Shown in pieces: positions 33,408-41,883 of a stretch of DNA of 64,000 nucleotides. The notes beneath the pieces are model-generated. The model was not told where the DNA came from, searched no databases, and saw only the letters and a list, made by a program, of their open reading frames with translations. Location of the stretch: NCBI RefSeq assembly GCF_020627745.1, contig NZ_JAHDGE010000002.1, forward strand, positions 104,941-168,940, read 5' to 3'. Position 1 is the stretch's first letter, and every line of letters starts with the position of its first letter. A program made the translations under genes and the position numbers. Origin of the DNA: Pseudooctadecabacter sp. (GTDB lineage Bacteria > Pseudomonadota > Alphaproteobacteria > Rhodobacterales > Rhodobacteraceae).

Positions 33408-34913
33408 GTGACACAGTCTGCCATTGGTCGTTTTGACGGCCCTCCGATCAATTTCATCCGGCTGGCGCTGCGGGCGCGGGTGCCGCTCTCCATTGTTACG
33501 ATGGTCTGCGGGGCGCTGGGGCTGATCACCAGCTTCGCTGGCGTTGATATTTTCCTGCAGCCGCTGGATGGACGGTCCGCGACCCATCCGATCACCGGTC
33601 TGGCCATGATCGGGTTGGGGCTCTGCATTCTGAAAACCCGACGGTTCGGCAAACACGGGCTGTGGCGCATCATGGTGCTGGGCACGATCCTTCTCGTGTG
33701 CGCGGCACGGGTGATGGATGCGGTGCTCAGCTGGGGTACAGGCGCGCCGGCGCTGGCCGCTTTGGGACCTGTCGAGGGGTTCAACGGCCGGTTCTCCATC
33801 GAATCCGCGCTGACGATTGGTGCCTTTTCGGTTGCGACCCTGGTCCGTCAGGGCAACGGACGCGTGGGCGGGCTGTTTCTGGTGGCCGGTCTGGCGCTGG
33901 TGTTCACAACCGTTTTGCAGATGAGCTATGGATTGGTTTTTTTCAACGGCGACGTGGGTGTTCTGACGTTTCTCGGCCTGTTGTCAGCCTCTCTTGCGAT
34001 GTTGTCGATCTATCTGCACCGCCCGTTTGTGCGGGTGGCGTTCATGATGGGTGACATTGGTGTGCAGACGCGGGTGATGGTGGTGTCTATTGTGCTGATA
34101 CCATGGCTGTCCGGTTTGGGACTGACTTGGTCAGGCGCGATGGAGGGCGAAACTCATGCCGCCGCCATGATTTCCGTCATCACCTGCGCAATGCTGGCGA
34201 TTTTGCTGACGACATCGGCCCGTCACGAGGGATCGGTGGCCGCAAGGCGGCGGGCTGCGCGGGAACTGGCGTTGTTCGACCGTATTGATCCTGTGACAGG
34301 CGCGTTGAACCGGTTCGGCATGACCGAGGTGGTGGAAGGGTCTTGGGTTGATTTCCGCAGCTCCGGCGCGCAGTTCGGAATGATCCTGATGGACGTGGAT
34401 TATTTCCGCAACATTGACGCGACCTTCGGTGCGGGGGACCCTGATGCGGCGCTGGAACGGGTCGCGCAATCCGTGCAGGGTCAGTTGCGCGGCACCGACG
34501 CCCTCGGCCGCTGGGGCACTTCGGAATTCCTGATTCTTCTCAAGATCAAAGAGGTTGGCAATATTGATATCGTGGCGCGCAGGCTGCGCGCGGCGCTGGC
34601 CGATGTGACAGGTCCGTTTTGTGCCGGGTTGACGATGCAGCCGGCGACCTTGGATATCCCGCTGGGGATCAGTGACATGCGTGAGACCGATGACGCACCC
34701 ACGGCGGCCATCATGCGCGCAGATCAGAGCCTTGGTCTTTCCAGACTTGACGAAACCTCAACGGTGCCGGTTATGGAGTTTGAGGAGGATGACGTCTTTG
34801 TCTTCTCGCCTGATGCAACGATGTCGGATGAGGAGCAGTTTGCGCGGGATGCGGCGCTGGATATGTCAAGTGAGCCCGAGGAGGACGACAGCAAGGATGT
34901 GCAAGCGGCGTGA
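33408..34913 (+). CDS. Membrane protein with degenerate GGDEF domain and intact I-site motif
   Basis: 501 residues. The first ~285 contain about eight hydrophobic segments (MVCGALGLITSF, LAMIGLGLCIL, FSVATLV and others) like a MHYT/7TM-type sensor, without His-rich ligands. A GGDEF domain follows (~300-450). Its A-site is GTSEF in place of GGDEF, and the upstream metal loop is DVDYFRNIDATFGAGD, lacking the usual N-D and H. The inhibitory-site motif RxxD is kept as RGTD, 5 residues before the A-site, as in PleD. It is therefore probably a c-di-GMP-binding or dead cyclase. The tail (~60 residues) is acidic. GTG 33408 has GAGG at 6 nt; GTG 33396 is an alternative. Confidence 0.85.
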   Translation: MTQSAIGRFDGPPINFIRLALRARVPLSIVTMVCGALGLITSFAGVDIFLQPLDGRSATHPITGLAMIGLGLCILKTRRFGKHGLWRIMVLGTILLVCAARVMDAVLSWGTGAPALAALGPVEGFNGRFSIESALTIGAFSVATLVRQGNGRVGGLFLVAGLALVFTTVLQMSYGLVFFNGDVGVLTFLGLLSASLAMLSIYLHRPFVRVAFMMGDIGVQTRVMVVSIVLIPWLSGLGLTWSGAMEGETHAAAMISVITCAMLAILLTTSARHEGSVAARRRAARELALFDRIDPVTGALNRFGMTEVVEGSWVDFRSSGAQFGMILMDVDYFRNIDATFGAGDPDAALERVAQSVQGQLRGTDALGRWGTSEFLILLKIKEVGNIDIVARRLRAALADVTGPFCAGLTMQPATLDIPLGISDMRETDDAPTAAIMRADQSLGLSRLDETSTVPVMEFEEDDVFVFSPDATMSDEEQFARDAALDMSSEPEEDDSKDVQAA

Positions 34914-35996
34914 TCAATGCGCCGAGGCGAAGTGTTTGGACAGTTTCAGACCCTGACCCTGATAGTTGGATTTGATCTCACGCCCGTAAAGCGCCTTTGG
35001 CGTCTCCGACATGGTTTCATAAACCAGTCGTCCCACGATTTGCCCGTGCTCTAGAACAAAGGGCGCTTCATGGCAGCGAACCTCAAGGACGCCGCGCGAT
35101 CCTTGACCGCCCGCACCGTCCCAACCGAAACCTGGATCAAAGAAACCCGCGTAATGGACCCGAAATTCGCCGACCATGGCCAGATAGGGGGCCATTTCGG
35201 CCGCGCAATCGGGGGGGATCGCAATCGCCTCACGGCTGACGAGGATGTAGAATGCACCGGGATCAAGGATGATGCGGCCATCGGTCGTGCGGACCTCTTC
35301 CCAGAAATCGGCAGGATCGTAGTGATTGACCTGCGCCAGATCAATCACGCCGGTGTGGGGTTTCGCCCTGTACCCGACCAGATCACCGTCATCGGGGCGC
35401 AGATCCACTGAGAAGCCCAGACCGTCGGAAATGACGGCTTCTCCGTTCACGATCGGTGTCCGGTCATGGAGCGACCGCAGGTCCGCATCCGACATAATCG
35501 TCTTGCCACATCGAAAGATGATCTGGTTCAGCATCAGCCCCGGCCGGACCAGAACCGAAAAAGAGCGCGGGCAAATCTCTACAAAGAGCGGGCCGGTATA
35601 GCCATCGGGAACACGGTCGAATTCCACCCCCCTGTCAGTGATGATCCGCGTCAGCAGATCAAGCCGCCCGGTCGAGGATTTTGCACTGGCTGCGGCGGTC
35701 ATGCCTTGGGGCAGGGACAGCGCCTCCATCAGGGGAACCACATAAACACAGCCCTTTTCGAGGACCGCGCCGCCGGTCAGGTCAATTTCGTGCATGGTGA
35801 ACTGGGCCAGCCGGTCCGCGACCGTGTGATCCTTGCCGGCCAGAAACGACGCGCGCACACGGTAGGCCCGTGCCCCCAACCGCAGATCAAGGGAGGCCGG
35901 CTGAACCTGTCCTGCCGCAAGCGGGGCCGTGGCGGAGATGCCGCCCTCCGTCAACAACTGCGAAATCTGTGTGTCGGACAAAACGCCTGTTTTCAT
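34914..35996 (-). CDS. dcd: 2'-deoxycytidine 5'-triphosphate deaminase, double-length form
   Basis: Deaminates dCTP to dUTP, a route to dTTP. Protein of 360 residues, almost twice the ~190-residue E. coli Dcd. The N-terminal half has QVQPASLDLRLGARAYRVR, the trimer/active-site strand typical of Dcd. The C-terminal half has a second Dcd-like set: FSVDLRPDDG, AGFFDPGFGWDGAGG and GVLEVRCHEAPFVLEHGQIV. So it is a tandem fusion, a form annotated in alphaproteobacteria. Which half is catalytic cannot be told by eye. Stop codons with the convergent membrane protein abut as TGATCA. Start ATG 35996. Confidence 0.87.
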   Translation of the reverse strand: MKTGVLSDTQISQLLTEGGISATAPLAAGQVQPASLDLRLGARAYRVRASFLAGKDHTVADRLAQFTMHEIDLTGGAVLEKGCVYVVPLMEALSLPQGMTAAASAKSSTGRLDLLTRIITDRGVEFDRVPDGYTGPLFVEICPRSFSVLVRPGLMLNQIIFRCGKTIMSDADLRSLHDRTPIVNGEAVISDGLGFSVDLRPDDGDLVGYRAKPHTGVIDLAQVNHYDPADFWEEVRTTDGRIILDPGAFYILVSREAIAIPPDCAAEMAPYLAMVGEFRVHYAGFFDPGFGWDGAGGQGSRGVLEVRCHEAPFVLEHGQIVGRLVYETMSETPKALYGREIKSNYQGQGLKLSKHFASAH

Positions 35997-36034
35997 CGGA
36001 TCATCGCCTTTCGCCCCAACACCGGACAGAAAAT

Positions 36035-36069
36035 CGCCCGCCAACGCATCAGCGCGGCGGGCGGTTTTT
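36035..36069 (-). terminator. Terminator downstream of tRNA-Pro
   Basis: Arms CGCCCGCC (36035-36042) and GGCGGGCG (36056-36063) enclose a 13-nt loop. On the minus strand the stem is followed by ATTTTC, downstream of the tRNA. On the plus strand it is followed by TTTTTC (36065-36069), so it can also act in that direction. Confidence 0.6.
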
Positions 36070-36072
36070 CAT

Positions 36073-36149
36073 TGGTCGGGCTAGCAGGACTCGAACCTGC
36101 GACCTTCCGTCCCCCAGACGGACGCGCTACCAGGCTGCGCCATAGCCCG
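36073..36149 (-). tRNA. tRNA-Pro, anticodon GGG
   Basis: 77-nt tRNA with a genome-encoded CCA end. The acceptor stem pairs CGGGCTA with TAGCCCG. The D-arm is GCGCAGCCTGGTAGCGC, the anticodon stem is TCCGT/ACGGA with loop CTGGGGG (anticodon GGG, reads CCC and CCU), and the T-loop contains GGTTCGAGTCC. It is followed by a terminator and preceded by a good promoter. Confidence 0.95.
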
Positions 36150-36160
36150 ACTTGAGCGCG

Positions 36161-36188
36161 TTCATACCGGAAATGTCCGCTGGGGCAA
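36161..36188 (-). promoter_or_regulatory. Sigma-70-type promoter for tRNA-Pro
   Basis: TTGCCC (36183-36188) and TATGAA (36161-36166) are separated by 16 bp. Transcription would begin a few bases upstream of the tRNA 5' end at 36149. The GC-rich bases between the -10 element and the start match stringently controlled promoters. Confidence 0.5.
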
Positions 36189-36215
36189 GGCGTAAAACGC
36201 ATGATTCTTCGCAGA

Positions 36216-36947
36216 CTAGCGGGTTTCGATCCGGCCACGCAGAATGCGCATCCGGTCCAACAAGGGCGCAATGGCCCCGGCCTGTGCCGCCAGACGGGCC
36301 GCCGGTGCATCCCGCAGCAGATGAAACAGCCGTGCGGGGGCTTTGCTGTCGCTGTCGGAGGGATCGTCAGGCAGGGAAGGGGCGGCCGCGCTAACAGGGA
36401 TATCAGCCGTGTCCGGTCCTGAGGGTGCCGGATCGTCAGGCGCTGTCGCCACATCGACGGGGGCTTCGGCGGTGTCTGTCGCGGCAGGCGCGGCATCCGG
36501 CACGTCCGTGTCTTCGGATGATTTGGGCGCGAGATTGAGCGTGACCGCAGGGCCCTCGGGTTTCGGGGCCAGGGGCACAACATTGGTGATGTTTACCGTG
36601 GCCTCGGGCGGGGTCGGCGCGGGGCCCGGTGCGTCAGCTGTGGACGGCGTGACATCCTGCGGGGCATCGGACAACAGGCCCGCACCCATGGCCGAGACGG
36701 ATTTAACCCCTTGTTCGCGAATGAGTTTTTGCGCGCCCTTGATGGTCATTCCATCTTCGTGCAGCAGCTTTTTGATGCCGGCCAGAAGATCGACATCGGC
36801 GGGGCGGTAATACCGCCGCCCGCCCGCGCGCTTCACAGGCTTCACCTGCGCGAATTTGCTTTCCCAAAAACGCAGCACATGGGCCGGAACATCCAGCGCG
36901 CCGGAGACTTCGGAAATGGTTCGAAAGGCATCGCGGGATTTCGACAT
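36216..36947 (-). CDS. MerR-family transcriptional regulator
   Basis: 243 residues. The N-terminal ~75 form a MerR winged helix: [20 protein letters not shown] (helix-turn-helix), [29 protein letters not shown] and [11 protein letters not shown]. The rest is a long acidic, Ala/Pro-rich, low-complexity tail ending in a short helical region [17 protein letters not shown]. No effector Cys is present, so it is not a metal sensor. Its place next to ihfA is a conserved alphaproteobacterial arrangement, probably reflecting a core regulator. Targets are not known. Confidence 0.9.
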   Translation of the reverse strand: MSKSRDAFRTISEVSGALDVPAHVLRFWESKFAQVKPVKRAGGRRYYRPADVDLLAGIKKLLHEDGMTIKGAQKLIREQGVKSVSAMGAGLLSDAPQDVTPSTADAPGPAPTPPEATVNITNVVPLAPKPEGPAVTLNLAPKSSEDTDVPDAAPAATDTAEAPVDVATAPDDPAPSGPDTADIPVSAAAPSLPDDPSDSDSKAPARLFHLLRDAPAARLAAQAGAIAPLLDRMRILRGRIETR

Positions 36948-36967
36948 GAACCCGTCCTTTTGCCTGA

Positions 36968-37270
36968 TTAACGTTTGTTGCCAGCCGCGACGCGGTCTTT
37001 CATGAGGTGACTGGGCCGGAAGCTGAGGACCCGGCGCGGGGTGATCGGCACCTCTTCACCGGTTTTGGGGTTTCGACCTACGCGGGCGGCCTTGTCGCGG
37101 ATCGAAAAGGTCCCGAAGGACGAAATTTTGACGCTGTCGCCTTGGGCCAGGGAATCCGACATATGGGTCAGCACAGATTCGACCAGATCGGCGCTTTCGT
37201 TTCGGGACAGGCCCACTTCCTGATGTACGGCATCTGCCAGGTCCATCCGCGTCAACGTCTTTTCGGTCAT
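36968..37270 (-). CDS. ihfA: Integration host factor subunit alpha
   Basis: Small DNA-bending protein of 100 residues, partner of IhfB. It has the HU/IHF fold signature [20 protein letters not shown] with the intercalating Pro, and the N-terminus [15 protein letters not shown] typical of IhfA rather than HU. AGGGGG lies 5 nt before the ATG. It sits between merR and fabH on the same strand. It probably has its own promoter inside the gap. Confidence 0.96.
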   Translation of the reverse strand: MTEKTLTRMDLADAVHQEVGLSRNESADLVESVLTHMSDSLAQGDSVKISSFGTFSIRDKAARVGRNPKTGEEVPITPRRVLSFRPSHLMKDRVAAGNKR

Positions 37271-37295
37271 TGTATCCCCCTCTGGAATTCCGACA

Positions 37296-37325
37296 ACCTT
37301 AGGCAGACCGCAAAAAGAGAGTCAA
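37296..37325 (-). promoter_or_regulatory. Candidate promoter for ihfA
   Basis: TTGACT (37320-37325) and TAAGGT (37296-37301) are 18 bp apart. They lie between the fabH stop and the ihfA ATG, giving a leader of about 20 nt. The -35 is good, the -10 weak. Confidence 0.4.
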
Positions 37326-37355
37326 TAACAACGGGTTGTCAGGCGCCGTTGACAG

Positions 37356-38327
37356 CTACCATCGCAAGACGACAGCGCCCCACGCCAGCCCGCCGCCGAT
37401 CGCTTCGGTGACCAGCAGATCGCCGGGTTTGATCTGGCCGCGTTCCACGCCGACGGACAGCGCCAGCGGAATGGACGCAGCGGAGGTGTTGCCGTGGTCC
37501 TGCACAGTCACGATGACCTTTTCCATGCTGAGGCCGAGTTTTTTGGCGGTGCCCTGAATGATGCGGATATTGGCCTGATGGGGGACGACCCAATCCACGT
37601 CGTCATGGGCCACGCCGGCCTTGTCGAGGGCGGTCTGCGCGGTCGAGGCGAGCTTTTCGACCGCCTGCCGGAACAACGCATTGCCCTGCATCTTGATAAA
37701 GCCGGTCTGCTGGCTGACCATGCCGCCGTCCACGTAAAGCATGTCACGGTGGCGCCCGTCGGAATTAAGATCAACACCAAGGATGCCGCGGTCCTGCGCT
37801 GTGCCGGTGCCTTCCGTCGCCTCAAGCACCAGCGCGCCTGCGCCGTCACCAAAGAGAACACAGGTGCTGCGGTCGGTCATGTCGAGGATGCGCGAAAAGG
37901 TCTCGGCCCCGATCACCAGCACACGGCGCGCCTGACCGGACAGGATCAGCCCCTGCGCGTTGCCCAAGGCAAAGACAAAGCCCGCGCAGACCGCCTGCAC
38001 GTCGTAGGCAAAGCCACGTGTCATGCCCAGTTTCTGCTGGATCATCGTGGCCGCCGACGGGAACGTCAGATCAGGGGTGGATGTGGCGACAATGACCGCG
38101 TCGATGTCGTCAGGGGCCAGCCCCGCCATGGCCAGCGCGTTTTGCGCGGCTTTGGTGCCCAGATCCGAGGTGTATTCGTCGGGCGCCGCAAAATGCCGGC
38201 GTTCGATGCCGGACCTTGTGCGGATCCATTCATCACTGGTGTCGACGAGGGCTTCGAAGTCCGCGTTGGGGACCACCCGGTCAGGCAGGTGATGGCCGAC
38301 GCCGGTGACGGTGGCGCGAATGGTCAT
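37356..38327 (-). CDS. fabH: 3-oxoacyl-[ACP] synthase III
   Basis: Condenses acetyl-CoA with malonyl-ACP to start fatty-acid synthesis. Protein of 323 residues. The catalytic Cys is in VQAVCAGFVFAL (~114), His in VVPHQANIRI (~250) and Asn in DHGNTSAASIP (~280). It follows plsX after 5 bp, in the usual lipid operon order. The C-terminus AIGGGLAWGAVVLRW is typical. Confidence 0.97.
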   Translation of the reverse strand: MTIRATVTGVGHHLPDRVVPNADFEALVDTSDEWIRTRSGIERRHFAAPDEYTSDLGTKAAQNALAMAGLAPDDIDAVIVATSTPDLTFPSAATMIQQKLGMTRGFAYDVQAVCAGFVFALGNAQGLILSGQARRVLVIGAETFSRILDMTDRSTCVLFGDGAGALVLEATEGTGTAQDRGILGVDLNSDGRHRDMLYVDGGMVSQQTGFIKMQGNALFRQAVEKLASTAQTALDKAGVAHDDVDWVVPHQANIRIIQGTAKKLGLSMEKVIVTVQDHGNTSAASIPLALSVGVERGQIKPGDLLVTEAIGGGLAWGAVVLRW

Positions 38328-38332
38328 TGGTG

Positions 38333-39448
38333 TCAGGTGTCCTTGCTCGCGCCGGTGTCCAGCTTGTCTTCGTCCGGCTTATCTTCCGTTGCGTCATCTT
38401 GCGCATGGACGGCGGCGGATGCAACCCGCGCGGCCAGCTTGTCGGCAAAGCCGGAACGGCCAAGTTGGGCGGCCAGATCAAGGGCCGCACGCACGCCGGT
38501 GGCGTCGGCTGAGCCGTGGGATTTGATGACGGTGCCGTTGAGGCCCAAAAAGACGCCGCCGTTGACGCGGCGGGGGTCGATTTTCTTTTTCAGACGGCCC
38601 AGCGATGTGGCGGCCAAAAGGGCGGCGATGCGGCTGAAAGGCGTGGCTTTGAAGGCGCTGCGCAGGCTGTCAGAAATGAAATTGGCGGTGCCTTCGCCGG
38701 TTTTCAGCGCCACATTACCGGTGAAACCATCGGTGACGATCACGTCCACGCGGGCGGAGGGCAGATCGCCGCCTTCAACGAATCCTACATAGTCGAAATC
38801 GCCCTTGGGGGCGGTGCGGGCGATCATTTCGCCTGCGACTTTCAGTTCCGCCCGGCCTTTGTGGTCTTCGGTGCCGACGTTCAAGAGCCCGACACGGGGA
38901 CGTTTGAGGCCCAGACCGTTGCGCGCGTAGGATGCGCCCATCAGCGCGTAGGTCAATAAATCCTCTTCATCCGCACGAATGTCCGCACCGGCATCCAACA
39001 TCACGTTGAATCCGGTGTCATTGCGGGACGGCCAGAGGCAGGCGATGGCAGGGCGGTTCACGCCTTCGGTCTTGCGCAGACGGATCATCGACACCGCCAT
39101 CAACGCGCCGGTGTTGCCGCAGGACACACAAACGGCGGCCTTTTTGGCGCGCACGGCCTCAACCGCGGACCACATGGAGGTGGTTTTGCCATGGCGCATC
39201 ACGTGGGAGGGTTTGTCGGTCATCGACACGACATCTTCGGCGTGCACGATTGTCACGCGGTCGGTGATTTTCTTTTTGTCCAGCAAAGGCTTAAGCTGGT
39301 CTTCGGGGCCATGAAGCAGGACGTGGACATCCGCCGCACCACCCAGAAACAGCGCAAGGCCCGCAACCACTGGTGCGGGCCCTTGGTCGCCGCCCATGGC
39401 GTCGACCGATAATACAAGTGTGTCAGCAGTTGGGTCAGCAGCGCTCAT
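38333..39448 (-). CDS. plsX: Phosphate acyltransferase PlsX
   Basis: Makes acyl-phosphate from acyl-ACP for PlsY in phospholipid synthesis. Protein of 371 residues. It opens LVLSVDAMGGDQGP, the family signature, and has VSCGNTGALMA, ACLWPS and VDVIVTDGFTGNVALKTGEG further in. The C-terminal ~35 residues are acidic and variable. It is part of rpmF-plsX-fabH, with a 31-bp gap to rpmF. Confidence 0.97.
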   Translation of the reverse strand: MSAADPTADTLVLSVDAMGGDQGPAPVVAGLALFLGGAADVHVLLHGPEDQLKPLLDKKKITDRVTIVHAEDVVSMTDKPSHVMRHGKTTSMWSAVEAVRAKKAAVCVSCGNTGALMAVSMIRLRKTEGVNRPAIACLWPSRNDTGFNVMLDAGADIRADEEDLLTYALMGASYARNGLGLKRPRVGLLNVGTEDHKGRAELKVAGEMIARTAPKGDFDYVGFVEGGDLPSARVDVIVTDGFTGNVALKTGEGTANFISDSLRSAFKATPFSRIAALLAATSLGRLKKKIDPRRVNGGVFLGLNGTVIKSHGSADATGVRAALDLAAQLGRSGFADKLAARVASAAVHAQDDATEDKPDEDKLDTGASKDT

Positions 39449-39479
39449 CGGTATTCCCCTTGAGGTCCGACCCTAGGGC

Positions 39480-39686
39480 TTATGCTGCGTCGTCGTCCAG
39501 ATCAATCTCGTCGGCCTGCGCCACAACTTCACGATCTGCATAGGACCCGCAGGACGGGCAGATGTGGTGGGGGCGCTTCAGTTCACCGCAGGAGGGGCAT
39601 TCGTTTGGGTTTGCACCGTCCAGAGCGTGGTGGGACCGGCGGTTGTTCCGGCGGGATTTGGAGATTTTATTCTGTGGGACAGCCAT
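39480..39686 (-). CDS. rpmF: 50S ribosomal protein L32
   Basis: 68-residue ribosomal protein. It starts [20 protein letters not shown] and keeps a CPSCGE/CPSCGS zinc ribbon with all four Cys. The C-terminus is acidic ([10 protein letters not shown]), as in alphaproteobacteria. GAGG lies before the ATG. First gene of the rpmF-plsX-fabH operon, downstream of yceD and with a likely promoter of its own. Confidence 0.96.
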   Translation of the reverse strand: MAVPQNKISKSRRNNRRSHHALDGANPNECPSCGELKRPHHICPSCGSYADREVVAQADEIDLDDDAA

Positions 39687-39825
39687 GTCGCAACCTCGGG
39701 TAGGGGGCCATTGGTCTCGGGTGGCCCGTGTGAATTTCGGTTTCAGACCTGCGTTTCGCCGGTCGTTCGGGCGGCTTTAGGATAAATCCCACCGCCTGTC
39801 GAGACGTGATCTGAAAGGAAGCGCG

Positions 39826-39853
39826 AACATACTGCGATTCCTTTATTTGGCAA
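39826..39853 (-). promoter_or_regulatory. Candidate promoter for the rpmF-plsX-fabH operon
   Basis: TTGCCA (39848-39853) and TATGTT (39826-39831) are 16 bp apart in the 197-bp region between yceD and rpmF. Transcription would start near 39820, giving a leader of about 130 nt. I see no riboswitch or ribosomal autoregulatory fold in it. Confidence 0.35.
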
Positions 39854-39883
39854 GCGGTTTTCGGGCGGTGTGACGGGACGGCG

Positions 39884-40438
39884 TTACCCCTTGTCATCGT
39901 CCTTTGTTTCAAGGCTGTCGCGCAGGGCAGCAAGGCCGGCAAAGGGACGCGCGTCTTCGTCCGTCATCGCGGCCTTGCCGGGTTCGGTATAATTCACCAC
40001 GCCGACCTCTGCCCCGTCTTTACGCGGAAATGGGGGCAGGGACAGCGCCAGCGCCTCGGCCATGACCTCAATAAGGTTCAGGGTCTCGGGGAGGGGTTCT
40101 GTGGTGTCGTCTTCGGGCATTTCGACCTCTGCGCCGTCGGGGTCTTCGTAGTGGGCCGAATAGGTGCGCAGGATGTTTTCGTCGATGCGCGTGGTCACAG
40201 GTTCGAGGGTGACAACGCAGGCCTGCTGGACGGTCGCGCCCAATGTGCCCTCAAGCCGCCAGTCGGTTTTGCCCATGGGGATAAGGTCGCCGTCAAGGCG
40301 CAGCTTGCGGATTGTCAGCACGTCCAGGGCCTGCGCCAGGTCTGCACGGGCGGCGGCATCCGGTTCGATCTGGATATGCGTGCGCTTGCGGCTGGGCAGG
40401 TCCGACAGGCGGACAATGTGGCGGGGACGGTCGGACAT
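39884..40438 (-). CDS. yceD: DUF177/YceD protein (23S rRNA accumulation)
   Basis: 184 residues; family implicated in 23S rRNA accumulation and often adjacent to rpmF, as here. Key features are RLEGTLGATVQQACVVTLEPV (the conserved region with one Cys) and ALALSLPPFPRKDG near the end. The N-terminus MSDRPRHIVRLSDLPSRKRT is a typical strand. It is divergent from bamE. The C-terminal acidic tail (LETKDDDKG) is usual. Confidence 0.88.
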   Translation of the reverse strand: MSDRPRHIVRLSDLPSRKRTHIQIEPDAAARADLAQALDVLTIRKLRLDGDLIPMGKTDWRLEGTLGATVQQACVVTLEPVTTRIDENILRTYSAHYEDPDGAEVEMPEDDTTEPLPETLNLIEVMAEALALSLPPFPRKDGAEVGVVNYTEPGKAAMTDEDARPFAGLAALRDSLETKDDDKG

Positions 40439-40537
40439 GTGCGGCAACCCTTGAAAACGGCGGTGTCTTGGCTGTAAATGCGTCAAACGCCGCGAAAAGC
40501 CAATGCAAAAGCATCGGCGCGCGCAGGAGGGGTGAGC

Positions 40538-40999
40538 ATGACACGAACAGGTCGCATGATCCGGGCCACATTGGTGGGCACGGCGCTGTTTATGGCCGTA
40601 GGCTGCACCACGATGTTTCGCAATCACGGCTACGCGCCGACGGACGACCAACTGGCCGAGGTTCTGGTGGGCGTGGACACCCGCGACACGGTGGCCGATG
40701 TGATCGGGCCGCCCACCGCTGCCGGTGTCAGCGATGGCGGTGATTTCTTTTACGTGCAAAGCCGGTTCCGTCTGTATGGCCCGCTTGAGCCGCGCGAGGT
40801 GGACCGTGAGGTTGTGGCGATCCGTTTTGATCCAGAAGGCGTCGTGTCCAATGTGGAACGGTTCGGGCTTGAGAACGGCAACGTGGTGCCCTTGTCGCGC
40901 CGCGTGACGCAGGACAATGTGCGCGACACCACTTTCCTGCGGCAGCTGTTCGGGTCCATCGGACGCTTCAATGCGGGCGATTTTCTGGGCGACGGATAA
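40538..40999 (+). CDS. bamE: Outer membrane assembly lipoprotein BamE (SmpA/OmlA)
   Basis: Lipoprotein of the BAM complex that inserts beta-barrel proteins. Protein of 153 residues. The signal peptide (MIRATLVGTALFMAVGC) ends in the lipobox AVGC. The SmpA/OmlA domain follows with YAPTDDQLAEVLVGVDTRDT and FFYVQSRFRLYGPLEPREVDRE. The ATG follows AGGAGGGG, a very strong site. It is next to yceD in the usual divergent arrangement. Confidence 0.92.
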   Translation: MTRTGRMIRATLVGTALFMAVGCTTMFRNHGYAPTDDQLAEVLVGVDTRDTVADVIGPPTAAGVSDGGDFFYVQSRFRLYGPLEPREVDREVVAIRFDPEGVVSNVERFGLENGNVVPLSRRVTQDNVRDTTFLRQLFGSIGRFNAGDFLGDG

Positions 41000-41028
41000 G
41001 TGCTGCGTCTGATCTGAAGGGGCCGCAT

Positions 41029-41799
41029 GTGGCAAAGGATCAGCCTGTTTCACCGATAGAGGCCTTAGCGCGGGGTGGCTATGTGGCGCGTTTGGCTGCG
41101 TCAGATGCCGATGTGGCCGCCTGCCAGCGGCTGCGCCATTTGTGTTTTGTCGAAGCTGCACGGTTGCCTGTGCGGGACGCAGGTCTGGATGTGGACCGCT
41201 TTGACGACGCGTGCGACCATGTGTTGGTTGAAGACGCCACGGGGCGGTTGGTCTGTTGCTGCCGCGTGCAGGTGTTTGCCACCCTCGGGGCGATGCAGCA
41301 GGGCTACACCGGCCAGTTTTACGACCTGTCCGATTTGGATGTGCCGGGGCCATATGTGGAACTGGGCCGCTTTTGCGTGGCCCCCAATGTGATTGATGCG
41401 GATGTGGTGCGGCTGGCATGGGGGATGCTGGCACGCATTGTGGATGCGTTGGGGGCCAAACTGTTGTTCGGCTGTTCGTCCTTTTCCGGTCTTGATGCAC
41501 GTGCTTACGCCGACTGCTTTGACCTGCTGGCCGCGCGCCACCTGTCGTGCACCGTGGGTGTCAAAGCCGCCGAGGTGGTGCGCTTTGCGGCGGATGCAGG
41601 ACCCGTGCGGGACCGGCGCGCGGCACTGGCCTTGGTGCCGCCGTTGCTGCGGACCTATCTGTCCATGGGCGGCTGGGTCAGCGACCATGCCGTGATCGAC
41701 CGAGAGATGAACACATTGCATGTGTTCACAGGGGTCGAGATTGAGCGCGTGCCGCCTGCGCGCGCCGCAGCTTTGCGCGCTGTGGCGGGCCGGGCATAA
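41029..41799 (+). CDS. olsB: L-ornithine N-alpha-acyltransferase (OlsB)
   Basis: GNAT-type acyltransferase of 256 residues. It makes lyso-ornithine lipid from ornithine and a 3-hydroxyacyl-ACP, the first step toward phosphate-free membrane lipids. The family features are the CQRLRHLCFVEAARLPVRD start, ELGRFCVAPNVIDADVVRLAW and LLFGCSSFSG. The GTG start 41029 has GAAGGGG 6 nt upstream. No olsA is adjacent, and the next gene is uup, so ornithine-lipid completion would need a partner elsewhere. Confidence 0.85.
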   Translation: MAKDQPVSPIEALARGGYVARLAASDADVAACQRLRHLCFVEAARLPVRDAGLDVDRFDDACDHVLVEDATGRLVCCCRVQVFATLGAMQQGYTGQFYDLSDLDVPGPYVELGRFCVAPNVIDADVVRLAWGMLARIVDALGAKLLFGCSSFSGLDARAYADCFDLLAARHLSCTVGVKAAEVVRFAADAGPVRDRRAALALVPPLLRTYLSMGGWVSDHAVIDREMNTLHVFTGVEIERVPPARAAALRAVAGRA

Positions 41800-41819
41800 G
41801 GCGCCTGCGGCGGGCGGGT

Positions 41820-41844
41820 GCAAAATTTTGAAAGAAAATTTTGC
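41820..41844 (+). repeat. AT-core hairpin downstream of olsB
   Basis: GCAAAATTTT and AAAATTTTGC are 10-bp perfect arms around GAAAG. It sits 20 nt past the olsB stop in a 175-bp gap before uup. In RNA it would be a strong hairpin but without a T tract (GCGGGTGCG follows). It belongs with the other AT-core palindromes of the window. Confidence 0.55.
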
Positions 41845-41883
41845 GGGTGCGCTGACGATAGGGAGGTAAGTGGGGCAGACCGG

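Noticed and set aside
37337..37354. TGTCA-N8-TGACA motif between fabH and ihfA, like a CrtJ/PpsR site
   Set aside because: Only one copy, it lies just past the fabH stop, and no photosynthesis gene is in the window. It also fits a weak hairpin. Coincidence is the simplest reading.
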